DNA from: GWE2-42-39 sp963668595
GTDB taxonomy: Bacteria; Bacteroidota; Bacteroidia; Bacteroidales; Prolixibacteraceae
Reading direction: 5' to 3'
Assembly (NCBI GenBank): GCA_963668595.1
Contig: OY764876.1
Location: 2,170,001-2,234,000 of the forward strand
Length of the DNA stretch: 64,000 nucleotides
Shown: positions 18,091 through 26,089 of the stretch, in pieces
Layout: each line of letters opens with the position of its first letter
Numbering within the stretch: position 1 is the stretch's first letter
The notes under the pieces: generated by a model
Told to the model about the DNA's origin: nothing
Databases searched by the model: none
What the model saw: only the letters and a program-made list of their open reading frames with translations
Position numbers and translations under genes: made by a program

Positions 18091-18157
18091 TTGCTGTGTT
18101 TTTCAGTAAAAAATATTAACAAGAAGAAAAGGCTTACCAAAATGGTAGGCCTTTTTT
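18047..18157 (+). promoter_or_regulatory. Histidine attenuator (mutually exclusive RNA hairpins)
   Basis: The octamer GGTAGGCC occurs twice, at 18079-18086 at the end of the leader frame and at 18144-18151 as the 3' arm of the terminator. Both can pair with GGCTTACC at 18131-18138, each with one G-U pair, so antiterminator and terminator exclude each other. A further pairing, ACGGC (18047-18051) with GCCGT (18084-18088), would sequester the first octamer when the leader is not translated. A ribosome at the stop codon would cover the first octamer and allow termination; one stalled at the His codons would leave it free. Confidence 0.8.
18127..18157 (+). terminator. Attenuator terminator before hisG
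   Basis: Stem AAAAGGCTTACC (18127-18138) with GGTAGGCCTTTT across a 5-base loop is followed by further Ts, 18 bp before the hisG start. Confidence 0.88.
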
Positions 18158-18174
18158 AGTTTAAAACAAACACC

Positions 18175-19035
18175 ATGGAAGGTATTTTAAAAATTGCAAT
18201 TCAAACCAAAGGGCGCTTAAACGAAGATTCGATTGCCCTGATTAACGAAGCTGGAATCGATCTTGATTTGGGAAAACGCCTGCTAATTGCCCAATCGAAA
18301 AATTTCCCGTTGGAAGCACTGTTTTTGCGCGATGACGATATTCCGCAAACTGTAGCCGACGGAGTCGCCGATATCGGTATTGTTGGCGAAAATGAAATGC
18401 TCGAGAAAAAAGAGAATGTAGTAATCGCCAAACGACTGGGATTCAGCAAATGCCGTTTGTCAATTGCTATTCCAAAGTCGGAAGAATATACCGGACTGGA
18501 ATATTTTAACGGCAAAAAAATAGCCACTTCATACCCGGTTATTCTTACTGATTTTCTGAATAAAAATAATATTCAGGCAGATATTCATGTAATCACAGGT
18601 TCAGTAGAAATTGCACCAGGAATTGGACTGGCTGATGCAATCTTCGACATTGTTAGTTCTGGTTCAACGCTAATTAGCAACCGACTAAAAGAGGTAGAAG
18701 TAGTTATTTATTCTGAAGCAGTAATTGTTGCCAACCCAAACTTGAGCGAAGCAAAAAAAGCTATTCTTGATGAAATGATTTTCCGCTTTGAATCGGTTGA
18801 ACGATCGAGAGGTAAAAAATATATTTTGCTGAATGCACCCAACGAAAAACTGGAGGCAATTAAATCGATTCTGCCGGGAATAAAAAGTCCAACGGTAATG
18901 CCTCTTGCCGAAACAGGCTGGAGCTCGGTACACTCTGTAATTTCAGAAAGTGATTTCTGGGAAAATATAGGCAAACTAAAAGCCGCCGGAGCAGAAGGAA
19001 TTTTGGTTGTTCCGATCGAAAAAATGATCATGTAG
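18175..19035 (+). CDS. hisG: ATP phosphoribosyltransferase (long form)
   Basis: HisG, 286 aa, condenses ATP with PRPP, the first step of histidine synthesis in the cytoplasm. It is the long, hexameric form: the catalytic periplasmic-binding-like fold (1-210) contains QTKGRLNEDSIALI, the GIVGENE loop and DAIFDIVSSGSTLISN. It is followed by the ACT-like C-terminal regulatory domain (about 215-286, AETGWSSVHSVISESDFW), expected to bind histidine for feedback inhibition. It is the first structural gene after the attenuator. Confidence 0.97.
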   Translation: MEGILKIAIQTKGRLNEDSIALINEAGIDLDLGKRLLIAQSKNFPLEALFLRDDDIPQTVADGVADIGIVGENEMLEKKENVVIAKRLGFSKCRLSIAIPKSEEYTGLEYFNGKKIATSYPVILTDFLNKNNIQADIHVITGSVEIAPGIGLADAIFDIVSSGSTLISNRLKEVEVVIYSEAVIVANPNLSEAKKAILDEMIFRFESVERSRGKKYILLNAPNEKLEAIKSILPGIKSPTVMPLAETGWSSVHSVISESDFWENIGKLKAAGAEGILVVPIEKMIM

Positions 19036-19071
19036 CAACGATTGTCAGCAACAGAATAAAAAAGAATACAG

Positions 19072-20355
19072 ATGAAAATCTACTTGAATCCGAAAGAAGA
19101 AGAATGGGAAGAAATCACCCAGCGCCCCTTGTTTGATGTTTCAGAATTAGAAAGCCAGGTACAGGCAATTCTGAAAGACATTAAATCCAGCGGAGTACAT
19201 GCGATACGTAAATACACGGAGAAATTTGACGGAGTATTCATTCGCAACTTTGCCGTGCAGGCCGAAGAGATTGAAGAAGCAGCCAATCTACTCGATATTG
19301 AGTTGAAATCGGCTATCGAGACTGCCGCATTCAATATTCAGCGATTCCATCAGGAACAACTTCCGGAGACAAAAAAAGTAGAGACCATGCCGGGCGTAAT
19401 TTGCTGGCAAAAACCGGTAGCCATCGAAAAAGTAGGATTATATATTCCGGGAGGATCGGCTCCTCTGTTTTCGAGTGTGCTCATGCTTGCCATTCCTGCT
19501 GCTATTGCCGGGTGCAAAGAAATTGTACTTTGTACTCCTCCCAACAAAGAAGGAAAAATTAACCCAGCTATTTTATATGCTGCCCGTCACGCAGGAGTAT
19601 CAAAAATATTCAAGCTCGGAGGAGTTCAGGCGATTGGTGCAATGGCTTACGGTGCAGACTGTGTTCCGAAAGTGGATAAAATATTTGGTCCAGGAAATCA
19701 GTATGTAATGGCAGCAAAACAACTGGTCAGTATCAGCGAGGTAGCCATCGACATGCCTGCTGGTCCATCTGAAGTGGCCATCTTGGCTGATGAATCGGCT
19801 AAACCTGCATTTATTGCTTCGGACTTGCTATCTCAAGCCGAACACGGTCCCGATAGCCAGGTTATTTTGATTACCAACTCACAAAAATTACTGAGCGAGG
19901 TTCAAACTGAGCTCGACAAACAGTTGGAAGCACTTCCCCGCAAGAATATTGCGACAAAAGCACTCGACAACAGTGTTGCCATTGTTTTTGATTCAGTAGA
20001 AAAAATGCTTGCCCTGTCAAATCAATATGCTCCCGAACACTTAATTATTGCAATGAAAAGTTATCTGGAAGTTGCAGGAAAAATTGTCAATGCAGGTTCG
20101 GTATTTTTAGGCAATTACACGCCAGAAAGTGCTGGCGACTATGCATCGGGAACCAATCATACCCTGCCCACCAATGGCTGGGCTCGTTCGTACAGTGGAG
20201 TCAACATCGACAGTTTTATGAAAAAAATTACCTTCCAGGAAATCAGTCCAGAGGGAATAAAAAATCTCGGATCAGTAATTGAAACCATGGCCGCTGCCGA
20301 ACAGCTGGATGCTCATAAAAATGCGGTAACACTACGATTGAACGATTTGAAATAA
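19072..20355 (+). CDS. hisD: Histidinol dehydrogenase
   Basis: HisD, 427 aa, oxidises L-histidinol to L-histidine in two NAD-dependent steps with zinc. Typical blocks are GLYIPGGSAPLFSSVLMLA, IFGPGNQYVMAAKQLVS, AIDMPAGPSEVAILADE, LLSQAEHGPDSQV, YAPEHLII with the catalytic Glu/His pair, and SAGDYASGTNHTLPT. The length is standard. It follows hisG by 36 bp. Confidence 0.97.
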   Translation: MKIYLNPKEEEWEEITQRPLFDVSELESQVQAILKDIKSSGVHAIRKYTEKFDGVFIRNFAVQAEEIEEAANLLDIELKSAIETAAFNIQRFHQEQLPETKKVETMPGVICWQKPVAIEKVGLYIPGGSAPLFSSVLMLAIPAAIAGCKEIVLCTPPNKEGKINPAILYAARHAGVSKIFKLGGVQAIGAMAYGADCVPKVDKIFGPGNQYVMAAKQLVSISEVAIDMPAGPSEVAILADESAKPAFIASDLLSQAEHGPDSQVILITNSQKLLSEVQTELDKQLEALPRKNIATKALDNSVAIVFDSVEKMLALSNQYAPEHLIIAMKSYLEVAGKIVNAGSVFLGNYTPESAGDYASGTNHTLPTNGWARSYSGVNIDSFMKKITFQEISPEGIKNLGSVIETMAAAEQLDAHKNAVTLRLNDLK

Positions 20356-20394
20356 TGACAAGCTACATGACCGATGTGGTTCAACAAAAATAAT

Positions 20395-21426
20395 ATGGAC
20401 TTAGATAAATTACTCAGAAACAATATAAAAGCGCTGAAACCGTATTCCTCAGCGCGCGACGAGTTTTCAGGAGAAGCGGAAGTATATCTGGATGCCAACG
20501 AAAACCCTTACAACGCGCCCTACAACCGGTATCCCGATCCGTTGCAATGGAAATTGAAAGAGAAAATTGCGAGAATAAAAAGTGTTACTCCTGAACAGAT
20601 TTTCCTGGGAAATGGCAGCGATGAACCGATTGATATTGTGTTCCGTGCTTTTTGCGAACCTGGTGTGGACAATATGGTATCCATCGACCCGACATACGGA
20701 ATGTATCAGGTTGCGGCAGACATTAATAACGTGGAAGTTCGCAAGGTAAAACTTGACGAAAACTACGATTTTAAAGCGCAGGATTTACTAAATGCAGCCA
20801 ATTCGAATACAAAAGCCATTTTTATTTGTTCTCCAAATAATCCGACTGGTAATTTACAGAACCGGGATGAAATGAAAAAATTGATTGCTGGTTTTGAGGG
20901 AATTGTTGTGGTGGATGAAGCATACATCGATTTTGCACCGGAAAGCAGTTTCGTGTCGGAACTGAATAAATATCCGAACCTGATCATTTTGCAAACGTTC
21001 TCGAAAGCCTGGGGAATGGCAGGAATCCGCTTGGGAATGGCCTTTGCTCAACCGGAAATAATCAAGGTTTTCAACAAAGTGAAATATCCGTATAATATTA
21101 ATATTCTGACACAACAAAAGGCCTTGGAGTTATTGGAAAATATTGATGATAAACAGAAATGGGTGAATGAAATTCTGGCTGAGCGTGATAAAATGATGCG
21201 TAAGTTGTTTAAATTCCCGTTTGTGCAGGTTGTTTATCCATCAGACGCCAATTTTATTTTGGTAAAAATGGATGATGCCCGGGGAATTTATGAATATCTG
21301 ACCGAGCAGAAGATTATTGTCCGCGATCGGTCGAAAGTGACACTTTGTGAAGATTGTTTGCGTATTACGATTGGTTCGCCTGAAGAAAACAAAAAGCTAA
21401 TTGAGGCGTTGAACGAGCTTATTTAA
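20395..21426 (+). CDS. hisC: Histidinol-phosphate aminotransferase
   Basis: HisC, 343 aa, a class II pyridoxal-phosphate aminotransferase converting imidazole-acetol phosphate to histidinol phosphate. It shows YLDANENPYN, ICSPNNPTGN, VVVDEAYIDF and the PLP-lysine segment TFSKAWGMAGIRLG, and ends with the substrate arginine region CLRITIG. The frame is open from 20374, but the ATG at 20395 gives the usual N-terminus MDLDKLLR; the seven extra residues look like leader sequence. It is followed directly by a repeat array and the first inserted four-helix-bundle gene. Confidence 0.95.
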   Translation: MDLDKLLRNNIKALKPYSSARDEFSGEAEVYLDANENPYNAPYNRYPDPLQWKLKEKIARIKSVTPEQIFLGNGSDEPIDIVFRAFCEPGVDNMVSIDPTYGMYQVAADINNVEVRKVKLDENYDFKAQDLLNAANSNTKAIFICSPNNPTGNLQNRDEMKKLIAGFEGIVVVDEAYIDFAPESSFVSELNKYPNLIILQTFSKAWGMAGIRLGMAFAQPEIIKVFNKVKYPYNINILTQQKALELLENIDDKQKWVNEILAERDKMMRKLFKFPFVQVVYPSDANFILVKMDDARGIYEYLTEQKIIVRDRSKVTLCEDCLRITIGSPEENKKLIEALNELI

Positions 21427-21429
21427 AAT

Positions 21430-21478
21430 ATCGAATAAACAATATCGAATAATGAATAACCAATATCCAAATATTCAA
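21430..21478 (+). repeat. Left heptamer array of four-helix-bundle element 1
   Basis: Seven consecutive 7-bp units, each variations of ATCGAAT or AAACAAT, start 3 bp after the hisC stop and run to within 10 bp of the inserted gene. The segment 21433-21451 is a perfect 19-base inverted repeat of 21862-21880 on the far side of the gene. Confidence 0.8.
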
Positions 21479-21488
21479 AAAATAAGCA

Positions 21489-21854
21489 ATGGAACAAAAA
21501 AGATATGATTTGGAGGATAGATTAATTGAGTTTGCGATTTTAGTAAGTGATTTAATAGAACAACTACCAAATACGAAATTAGCAAATCATTTGGGAAGCC
21601 AGGGAGTTAGAAGTTGTACTGCTCCTGCGTTGCTTTATGGTGAAGCTCAGTCAGGAGAATCTCAAAAAGACTTTATTCATAAAATACTGATTCTTTTAAA
21701 AGAACTTAGAGAAACCAAAGTTTGTTTGAAAATATTTTTAAAGAAGAAGCTATTGAAAGAACAAATTCTTTTGCCAGCTCTTCAAGAAAATGAGGAACTC
21801 ATTGCAATTTTTGCAAAAAGTGTAAAAACAGCGCAGTCAAAACTGGCCAAATAA
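21489..21854 (+). CDS. Four-helix-bundle protein (S23/IVP-like), copy 1
   Basis: A 121-residue, mostly helical protein with the pattern of the four-helix-bundle family first seen in intervening sequences of bacterial 23S rRNA genes. Recognisable points are the first helix ending LPNTKLANHLGSQ, the RSCTAPALLYGEAQSGES turn and the Lys-rich third helix KELRETKVCLKIF. No enzymatic function is known for the family. It lies between hisC and hisB, co-oriented with them, and is enclosed by inverted heptamer arrays. It is divergent from copies 2 and 3, which share more with each other. Its presence in a biosynthetic operon points to insertion rather than a role in histidine synthesis. Confidence 0.82.
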   Translation: MEQKRYDLEDRLIEFAILVSDLIEQLPNTKLANHLGSQGVRSCTAPALLYGEAQSGESQKDFIHKILILLKELRETKVCLKIFLKKKLLKEQILLPALQENEELIAIFAKSVKTAQSKLAK

Positions 21855-21861
21855 ACTTGAG

Positions 21862-21897
21862 TATTCGATATTGTTTATTCATTATTGGAAATTAAAA
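21862..21897 (+). repeat. Right heptamer array of four-helix-bundle element 1
   Basis: Five 7-bp units starting ATTCGAT and ATTGTTT form the inverted counterpart of the left array. They end 4 bp before the hisB start codon. The first 19 bases pair perfectly with 21433-21451. Confidence 0.8.
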
Positions 21898-21901
21898 TAC
21901 T

Positions 21902-23023
21902 ATGAAAAAAGCATTATTTATCGATCGGGATGGAACACTGATTACTGAACCTGCCGACGAACAAATTGATTCACTGGAAAAGTTGGAATTTTTGCCCGGA
22001 GTGTTTCGGAATATGCACTTTATTGCTAAAAATCTATCGTACGAATTGGTGATGGTAACCAATCAGGATGGACTTGGAACAGCAAGTTTTCCGGAAGATA
22101 CATTTTGGCCTGCTCATAATAAAATGCTCAAGGCTTTTGAGAATGAAGGTGTGATTTTCGATGACATTCTGATTGATCGCCATTTCCCGGCGGATAATGC
22201 TCCAACGCGTAAACCCGGGACCGGAATGCTTACCAAATATACGGATGGAAGTTACGATTTGGCCAATTGTTATGTAATTGGCGATCGTTTGACCGATATT
22301 CAACTGGCAAAAAACCTTGGAACCAAAGGTATTCTGATTAATGACGGATCGCTGGCCGATCAGCTTCATGAAAAAGGTTTGGCCGAATATTGTGCATTAA
22401 TTACTACAAGCTGGGATGATATTTATGCCTGTGTGGCAGCTCCGGAGCGAACGGCAACAGTGGTGCGAAACACCAAGGAAACAAAAATCAGGGTGGAACT
22501 GAATCTGGACGGAACCGGAAAAGGCAATATTTCAACCGGACTGGGATTTTTTGATCACATGCTAGACCAGATTGCCCGTCACTCAGGCGTAAATCTGACT
22601 GTTCAGGTGGACGGTGATTTGAATGTTGACGAGCACCATACAATTGAAGATACCGGCTTGGCTTTGGGTGAAGCTTTCAAACTGGCACTGGGCGATAAGC
22701 GCGGTGTTGAACGATATGGCTATTGCCTGCCGATGGATGATTGTCTGGCGCAGGTAGCGATTGATTTTGGCGGTCGCCCATGGATTGTATGGAATGCCGA
22801 TTTCAAGCGCGAAAAAGTGGGAGACATGCCCACCGAAATGTTTTTTCATTTCTTCAAATCGTTTTCCGACACGTCACTTTCAAACCTGAATATTCAGGCT
22901 GAAGGAACCAATGAACACCATAAAATTGAAGGCATTTTTAAAGCATTGGCCCGCGCAATTAAAATGGCGATCAGAAAAGATGTATTCAACTTCGAGCTAC
23001 CTTCAACAAAAGGAACTTTATAA
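21902..23023 (+). CDS. hisB: Bifunctional histidinol-phosphatase / imidazoleglycerol-phosphate dehydratase
   Basis: HisB fusion, 373 aa. The N-terminal HAD phosphatase (1-165) starts MKKALFIDRDGTLI with the catalytic aspartates. The C-terminal IGP dehydratase (about 180-373) carries the metal-binding histidine motifs FFDHMLDQIARHSG and DEHHTIEDTGLALGEA, then FKSFSDTSLSNLNI and EGTNEHHKIEGIFKALA. The fusion is the enterobacterial-type arrangement also found in many Bacteroidota. It catalyses steps on both sides of HisC. Confidence 0.96.
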   Translation: MKKALFIDRDGTLITEPADEQIDSLEKLEFLPGVFRNMHFIAKNLSYELVMVTNQDGLGTASFPEDTFWPAHNKMLKAFENEGVIFDDILIDRHFPADNAPTRKPGTGMLTKYTDGSYDLANCYVIGDRLTDIQLAKNLGTKGILINDGSLADQLHEKGLAEYCALITTSWDDIYACVAAPERTATVVRNTKETKIRVELNLDGTGKGNISTGLGFFDHMLDQIARHSGVNLTVQVDGDLNVDEHHTIEDTGLALGEAFKLALGDKRGVERYGYCLPMDDCLAQVAIDFGGRPWIVWNADFKREKVGDMPTEMFFHFFKSFSDTSLSNLNIQAEGTNEHHKIEGIFKALARAIKMAIRKDVFNFELPSTKGTL

Positions 23024-23025
23024 TT

Positions 23026-23910
23026 ATGAAGAGTATAAAACCACTTATTGACAAAAAGAATACAGCCATACTGCTGCTTCACTGCCCCGACAGGCAAGGC
23101 ATTTTAGCCACAGTTACCGAATTTTTAAACAAAAATAACGGGAACATTATTCATCTCGACCAATATGTTGACCGGCTTGAGCAGGTTTTTTTCATGCGAG
23201 CAGAATGGGAACTGAACGGTTTTGCTATTCCTTCTGAAAAAATCAGTGAGTATTTCAACACACTGATTGCCTCAAAATTTAGCATGAATTATCGTTTGTA
23301 TTTTTCTGAGGATGTCCCTCGAATGGCCATATTCGTATCAGGCATGTCTCATTGTTTGTTCGATATGCTTTCGCGCTATACCGCCGGAGAGTGGGATGTA
23401 GAAATTCCGCTGATTGTCAGCAATCACTCAACGCTAAAACCGGTAGCCGATCGCTTTGGAATTGATTTTCATCATTTCGAAATAAATAAAACGAACAAAG
23501 CAGAACAAGAAGCTGCAGAACTAGAATTGTTAAAACAACATCGCATCGATTTTGTTGTTCTTGCCCGATATATGCAGATTTTGTCGCGAGACTTTGTTGC
23601 CGCTTATCCAAATAAAATTATCAATATTCATCATTCGTTTTTACCTGCATTTGCCGGAGCCAAACCCTACCATGCGGCTCACGAGCGCGGAGTAAAACTG
23701 ATTGGGGCAACCAGTCATTATGTAACCGGCGATCTGGATGCAGGTCCAATTATCGATCAGGGCGTTACCCGTTGCAGTCATGTTGATACAGTTGAAAGTT
23801 TAATGCGCAAAGGCCGCGACCTCGAAAAAATCGTACTGTCGCAGGCAGTCTTTAAACATCTTCAACGAAAAATACTGGTATATAAAAATCGAACAGTTGT
23901 ATTTGAATAA
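23026..23910 (+). CDS. purU: Formyltetrahydrofolate deformylase
   Basis: PurU, 294 aa, hydrolyses 10-formyl-tetrahydrofolate to formate and tetrahydrofolate. An N-terminal ACT domain (about 8-85, LLHCPDRQGILATVTEF) is followed by the formyltransferase fold with the catalytic Asn-His-Asp set in INIHHSFLPAFAGAKPYH and YVTGDLDAGPIIDQ. It begins 2 bp after hisB, so it is translated from the his message. The link may be metabolic: histidine synthesis releases AICAR, whose recycling to purine consumes 10-formyl-THF. That connection is inference. Confidence 0.94.
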   Translation: MKSIKPLIDKKNTAILLLHCPDRQGILATVTEFLNKNNGNIIHLDQYVDRLEQVFFMRAEWELNGFAIPSEKISEYFNTLIASKFSMNYRLYFSEDVPRMAIFVSGMSHCLFDMLSRYTAGEWDVEIPLIVSNHSTLKPVADRFGIDFHHFEINKTNKAEQEAAELELLKQHRIDFVVLARYMQILSRDFVAAYPNKIINIHHSFLPAFAGAKPYHAAHERGVKLIGATSHYVTGDLDAGPIIDQGVTRCSHVDTVESLMRKGRDLEKIVLSQAVFKHLQRKILVYKNRTVVFE

Positions 23911-23967
23911 GATCAATCACTAATTTGTTTGTCAAATTTTAAAGGAACAATCATGAAATGAGCATGA

Positions 23968-23985
23968 TTCCGAAAGCTTTCGGAA
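23968..23985. repeat. 18-bp perfect palindrome in the purU-tlpA gap
   Basis: TTCCGAAAGCTTTCGGAA is a perfect palindrome with no following T-tract, so it is more likely a protein-binding site or RNA processing hairpin than a terminator. Confidence 0.5.
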
Positions 23986-24017
23986 CCATTCGATGAATAA
24001 AAATAAATTATATACGA

Positions 24018-24551
24018 ATGAAGAAAATAGTTGCACTTGTTTTGCTTGCCGTTACCATTACAACTCAAGCTCAGGAAATAAAAAAAGAAATACCAGCTGA
24101 CTACGGATACATTGTTAGCATTGGGCAACAGGTTCCCAATTTTAGCATGACAACCATCGACGGTAAAACTATTTCGACAAGCGATTTAAAAGGGAAAGTA
24201 GTAATGCTTCAATTTACCGCAAGCTGGTGTGGAGTGTGCCGGAAAGAAATGCCTCACATTGAAAAAGATATTTGGCTAAAACACAAAGACAATCCCAAAT
24301 TTGCCCTTTTCGGAATTGATTTGGATGAGCCGAAAGAGAAAGTTGTCAAATTCGGGAAAGATATTCCGGTTAGCTATCCGTTGGCACTCGATCCGAAAGG
24401 AGGTATCTTCTATTTATTTGCGGCACAAGGTGCAGGAGTAACCCGTAATGTAATTATTGATCCAACCGGAAAAATTGTTTACATGACCCGTCTTTACAAA
24501 GAAGAAGAATTTGCTGAGATGAAAACGGTGATTGAAAGTATGTTAAAATAG
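24018..24551 (+). CDS. TlpA/ResA-like exported thioredoxin-fold protein
   Basis: A 177-residue periplasmic thiol-disulphide protein. A signal peptide (MKKIVALVLLAVTITTQAQ) is followed by an AhpC/TSA-Redoxin fold with VPNFSMTTIDGKT, the redox site SWCGVCRKEMPHIEKD and VTRNVIIDPTGKIVYM. The CGVC active site differs from the common CGPC. It lies within the his operon after a 107-bp gap that holds a palindrome, and is followed by four-helix-bundle element 2. No role in histidine synthesis is expected. A second TlpA-like gene (CGPC) lies just outside the operon on the opposite strand. Confidence 0.9.
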   Translation: MKKIVALVLLAVTITTQAQEIKKEIPADYGYIVSIGQQVPNFSMTTIDGKTISTSDLKGKVVMLQFTASWCGVCRKEMPHIEKDIWLKHKDNPKFALFGIDLDEPKEKVVKFGKDIPVSYPLALDPKGGIFYLFAAQGAGVTRNVIIDPTGKIVYMTRLYKEEEFAEMKTVIESMLK

Positions 24552-24553
24552 TA

Positions 24554-24581
24554 CTAAGTCCTAAGTCCAAAATCCTAAGTT
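24554..24581 (+). repeat. Left heptamer array of four-helix-bundle element 2
   Basis: Four 7-bp units (CTAAGTC twice, CAAAATC, CTAAGTT) begin 2 bp after the stop of the thioredoxin gene. The reverse complement of the unit (GACTTAG) recurs after the inserted gene. Confidence 0.78.
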
Positions 24582-24687
24582 TTAAGGTAAGATGAGTGAA
24601 GAAGAATGCAAAATAAAATGAGCATGTTCAAGAATCTACAATCGAAACCATGTGTTCGTATAAATTAGATGAAAATACATCGCTAGT
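24582..24687 (+). other. Spacer between left array and four-helix-bundle gene 2
   Basis: About 105 bp without a convincing gene. It contains an AAATGAGCATG segment that also occurs near the palindrome at 23957, suggesting local duplication. Nothing else is recognisable. Confidence 0.4.
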
Positions 24688-25056
24688 ATGAAAACGTATA
24701 GAGAATTAATAGCTTGGCAAAAGGGTATAGATCTAGTTATTCATATTTATAAAATAACCCGAGAATTTCCTAAAGAAGAGTTGTATGGTCTTGTTGACCA
24801 AATGAAAAGATCAGCCGTCTCTGTTCCATCTAATATTGCAGAAGGATTTGGGAGACACTCAGACAACGATTTCATACGATTCATGAATATTTCAAGAGGC
24901 TCACTTTTCGAACTTCAGACCCAACTTGAAATATCGCTTCGTCTTGATTTTGTGAAACCAGAAGAATATGAAAATCTAATGCAGCTTACAGTCGAAGTTG
25001 ATAAAATACTTAATGCCTTAATTTCCAAAATCAAACAAAATTTGCCTAAGACCTAG
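24688..25056 (+). CDS. Four-helix-bundle protein (S23/IVP-like), copy 2
   Basis: A 122-residue four-helix-bundle protein with the clearest family signature: start KTYRELIAWQKGIDLV, then EELYGLVDQMKRSAVSVPSN with IAEGFGRHSDNDFIRF and SRGSLFELQTQLEISL. It shares most of these blocks with copy 3 (EELYGLTSQMRRSAVSIPSN), so the two are paralogues. It sits between the thioredoxin gene and hisH. Its stop codon lies inside the first unit of the right repeat array, so gene and repeats form one element. The biochemical role is unknown. Confidence 0.9.
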   Translation: MKTYRELIAWQKGIDLVIHIYKITREFPKEELYGLVDQMKRSAVSVPSNIAEGFGRHSDNDFIRFMNISRGSLFELQTQLEISLRLDFVKPEEYENLMQLTVEVDKILNALISKIKQNLPKT

Positions 25057-25077
25057 GACTTGGGATTTAGGACTTGA
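25050..25077 (+). repeat. Right heptamer array of four-helix-bundle element 2
   Basis: Four 7-bp units (GACCTAG, GACTTGG, GATTTAG, GACTTGA) form the inverted counterpart of 24554-24581. The first unit contains the stop codon of the inserted gene; the array ends 16 bp before the hisH start. Confidence 0.78.
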
Positions 25078-25093
25078 AACTTATAATTCTAAT

Positions 25094-25693
25094 ATGAACT
25101 TAGTAATAATCAAATACAACGCTGGTAACATTGAATCGGTAAATAATGCTTTGCTTCGGCTTGGCGTTTCTGCCCAAATTACCGGCGATCATGAAAAAAT
25201 AAAAGCCGCTGATAAAGTAATCTTCCCCGGTGTGGGTGAAGCTAGCACAACAATGGCCTATCTTCGGAAAGAAGGACTGGATAAGTTAATTCCTTCACTG
25301 ACGCAACCGGTGTTGGGGATTTGCCTGGGATTACAGCTCATGTGCAGTTATTCAGAAGAAGGAGACACGCCTTGTTTGGGCATTTTTGACGAGAAAGTAC
25401 AGCGTTTTATTCCCGAACCAGGAATGGAATTTATCACCAAAGTTCCGCACATGGGATGGAATAGCATCAGTCAATTAAAAAGCAATATTTTCGATTTGTC
25501 AATTGATCAGCAGTACGTGTATTTTGTGCATTCGTACTATGCGGCAGTTGGCGAACACACGGCGGCTGTTTGCAACTACATCAACCCGTTTAGTGCAGCC
25601 TTGCATCGCGACAATTTCTACGCCACACAGTTTCACCCCGAAAAAAGCGGAACTGTGGGCGCGAAGATATTGGAGAATTTTTTGAAAATATAA
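25094..25693 (+). CDS. hisH: Imidazole glycerol phosphate synthase, glutaminase subunit
   Basis: HisH, 199 aa, a class I glutamine amidotransferase that supplies ammonia to HisF. The nucleophile cysteine is in VLGICLGLQLMCSYSEEG (about residue 80). The His-Glu pair is in YATQFHPEKSGTVG near the C-terminus. It is separated from hisF by four-helix-bundle element 3, hisA and a repeat-only segment, so the normally tight hisH-hisA-hisF run is opened up here. Element 3 begins at the base after its stop codon. Confidence 0.96.
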   Translation: MNLVIIKYNAGNIESVNNALLRLGVSAQITGDHEKIKAADKVIFPGVGEASTTMAYLRKEGLDKLIPSLTQPVLGICLGLQLMCSYSEEGDTPCLGIFDEKVQRFIPEPGMEFITKVPHMGWNSISQLKSNIFDLSIDQQYVYFVHSYYAAVGEHTAAVCNYINPFSAALHRDNFYATQFHPEKSGTVGAKILENFLKI

Positions 25694-25725
25694 AGTTCCT
25701 GAGTAGCTTAGTTCCTAAGTACCTA
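25694..25725 (+). repeat. Left octamer array of four-helix-bundle element 3
   Basis: Four 8-bp units of the form AGTTCCTG/AGTACCTA begin exactly at the base after the hisH stop. The first three units have close counterparts in the same order in the hisA-hisF gap at 26864. Confidence 0.82.
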
Positions 25726-25738
25726 ATTTTAAATATCA

Positions 25739-26089
25739 ATGAACACAATAAGAGATATAAAAGTTTGGCAAAAGTCGGTGAACTTTGTAACAAAACTTTA
25801 CAGAAGTACTCAGCATTTTCCGCAAGAAGAGTTGTATGGATTAACCAGTCAAATGAGGAGAAGTGCGGTATCGATTCCTTCCAATATTGCGGAAGGATTT
25901 GGCCGAAAATCCACGAATGAACTTAAGCGTTTTCTCCAAATTTCAATGGGGTCATTATTTGAACTTCAGACACAACTTGAAATTTCAAAAAATCTAGGCT
26001 ATCTAAGCTCCGAAAAATTTGATGAACTCTATAACGATCTGCGTGAAATAGAAATAATGTTAACGTCTTTCATAAATTCAATTAAATAA
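25739..26089 (+). CDS. Four-helix-bundle protein (S23/IVP-like), copy 3
   Basis: A 116-residue four-helix-bundle protein, paralogous to copy 2. It opens NTIRDIKVWQKSVNFV and carries EELYGLTSQMRRSAVSIPSN, IAEGFGRKSTNELKRF and MGSLFELQTQLEISK. Its stop codon overlaps the hisA start (TAATG), so hisA translation is coupled to it. Left and right 8-bp arrays in inverted orientation bracket the gene. As with the other copies, the gene points in the operon direction and causes no break in the his reading frames. Confidence 0.9.
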   Translation: MNTIRDIKVWQKSVNFVTKLYRSTQHFPQEELYGLTSQMRRSAVSIPSNIAEGFGRKSTNELKRFLQISMGSLFELQTQLEISKNLGYLSSEKFDELYNDLREIEIMLTSFINSIK

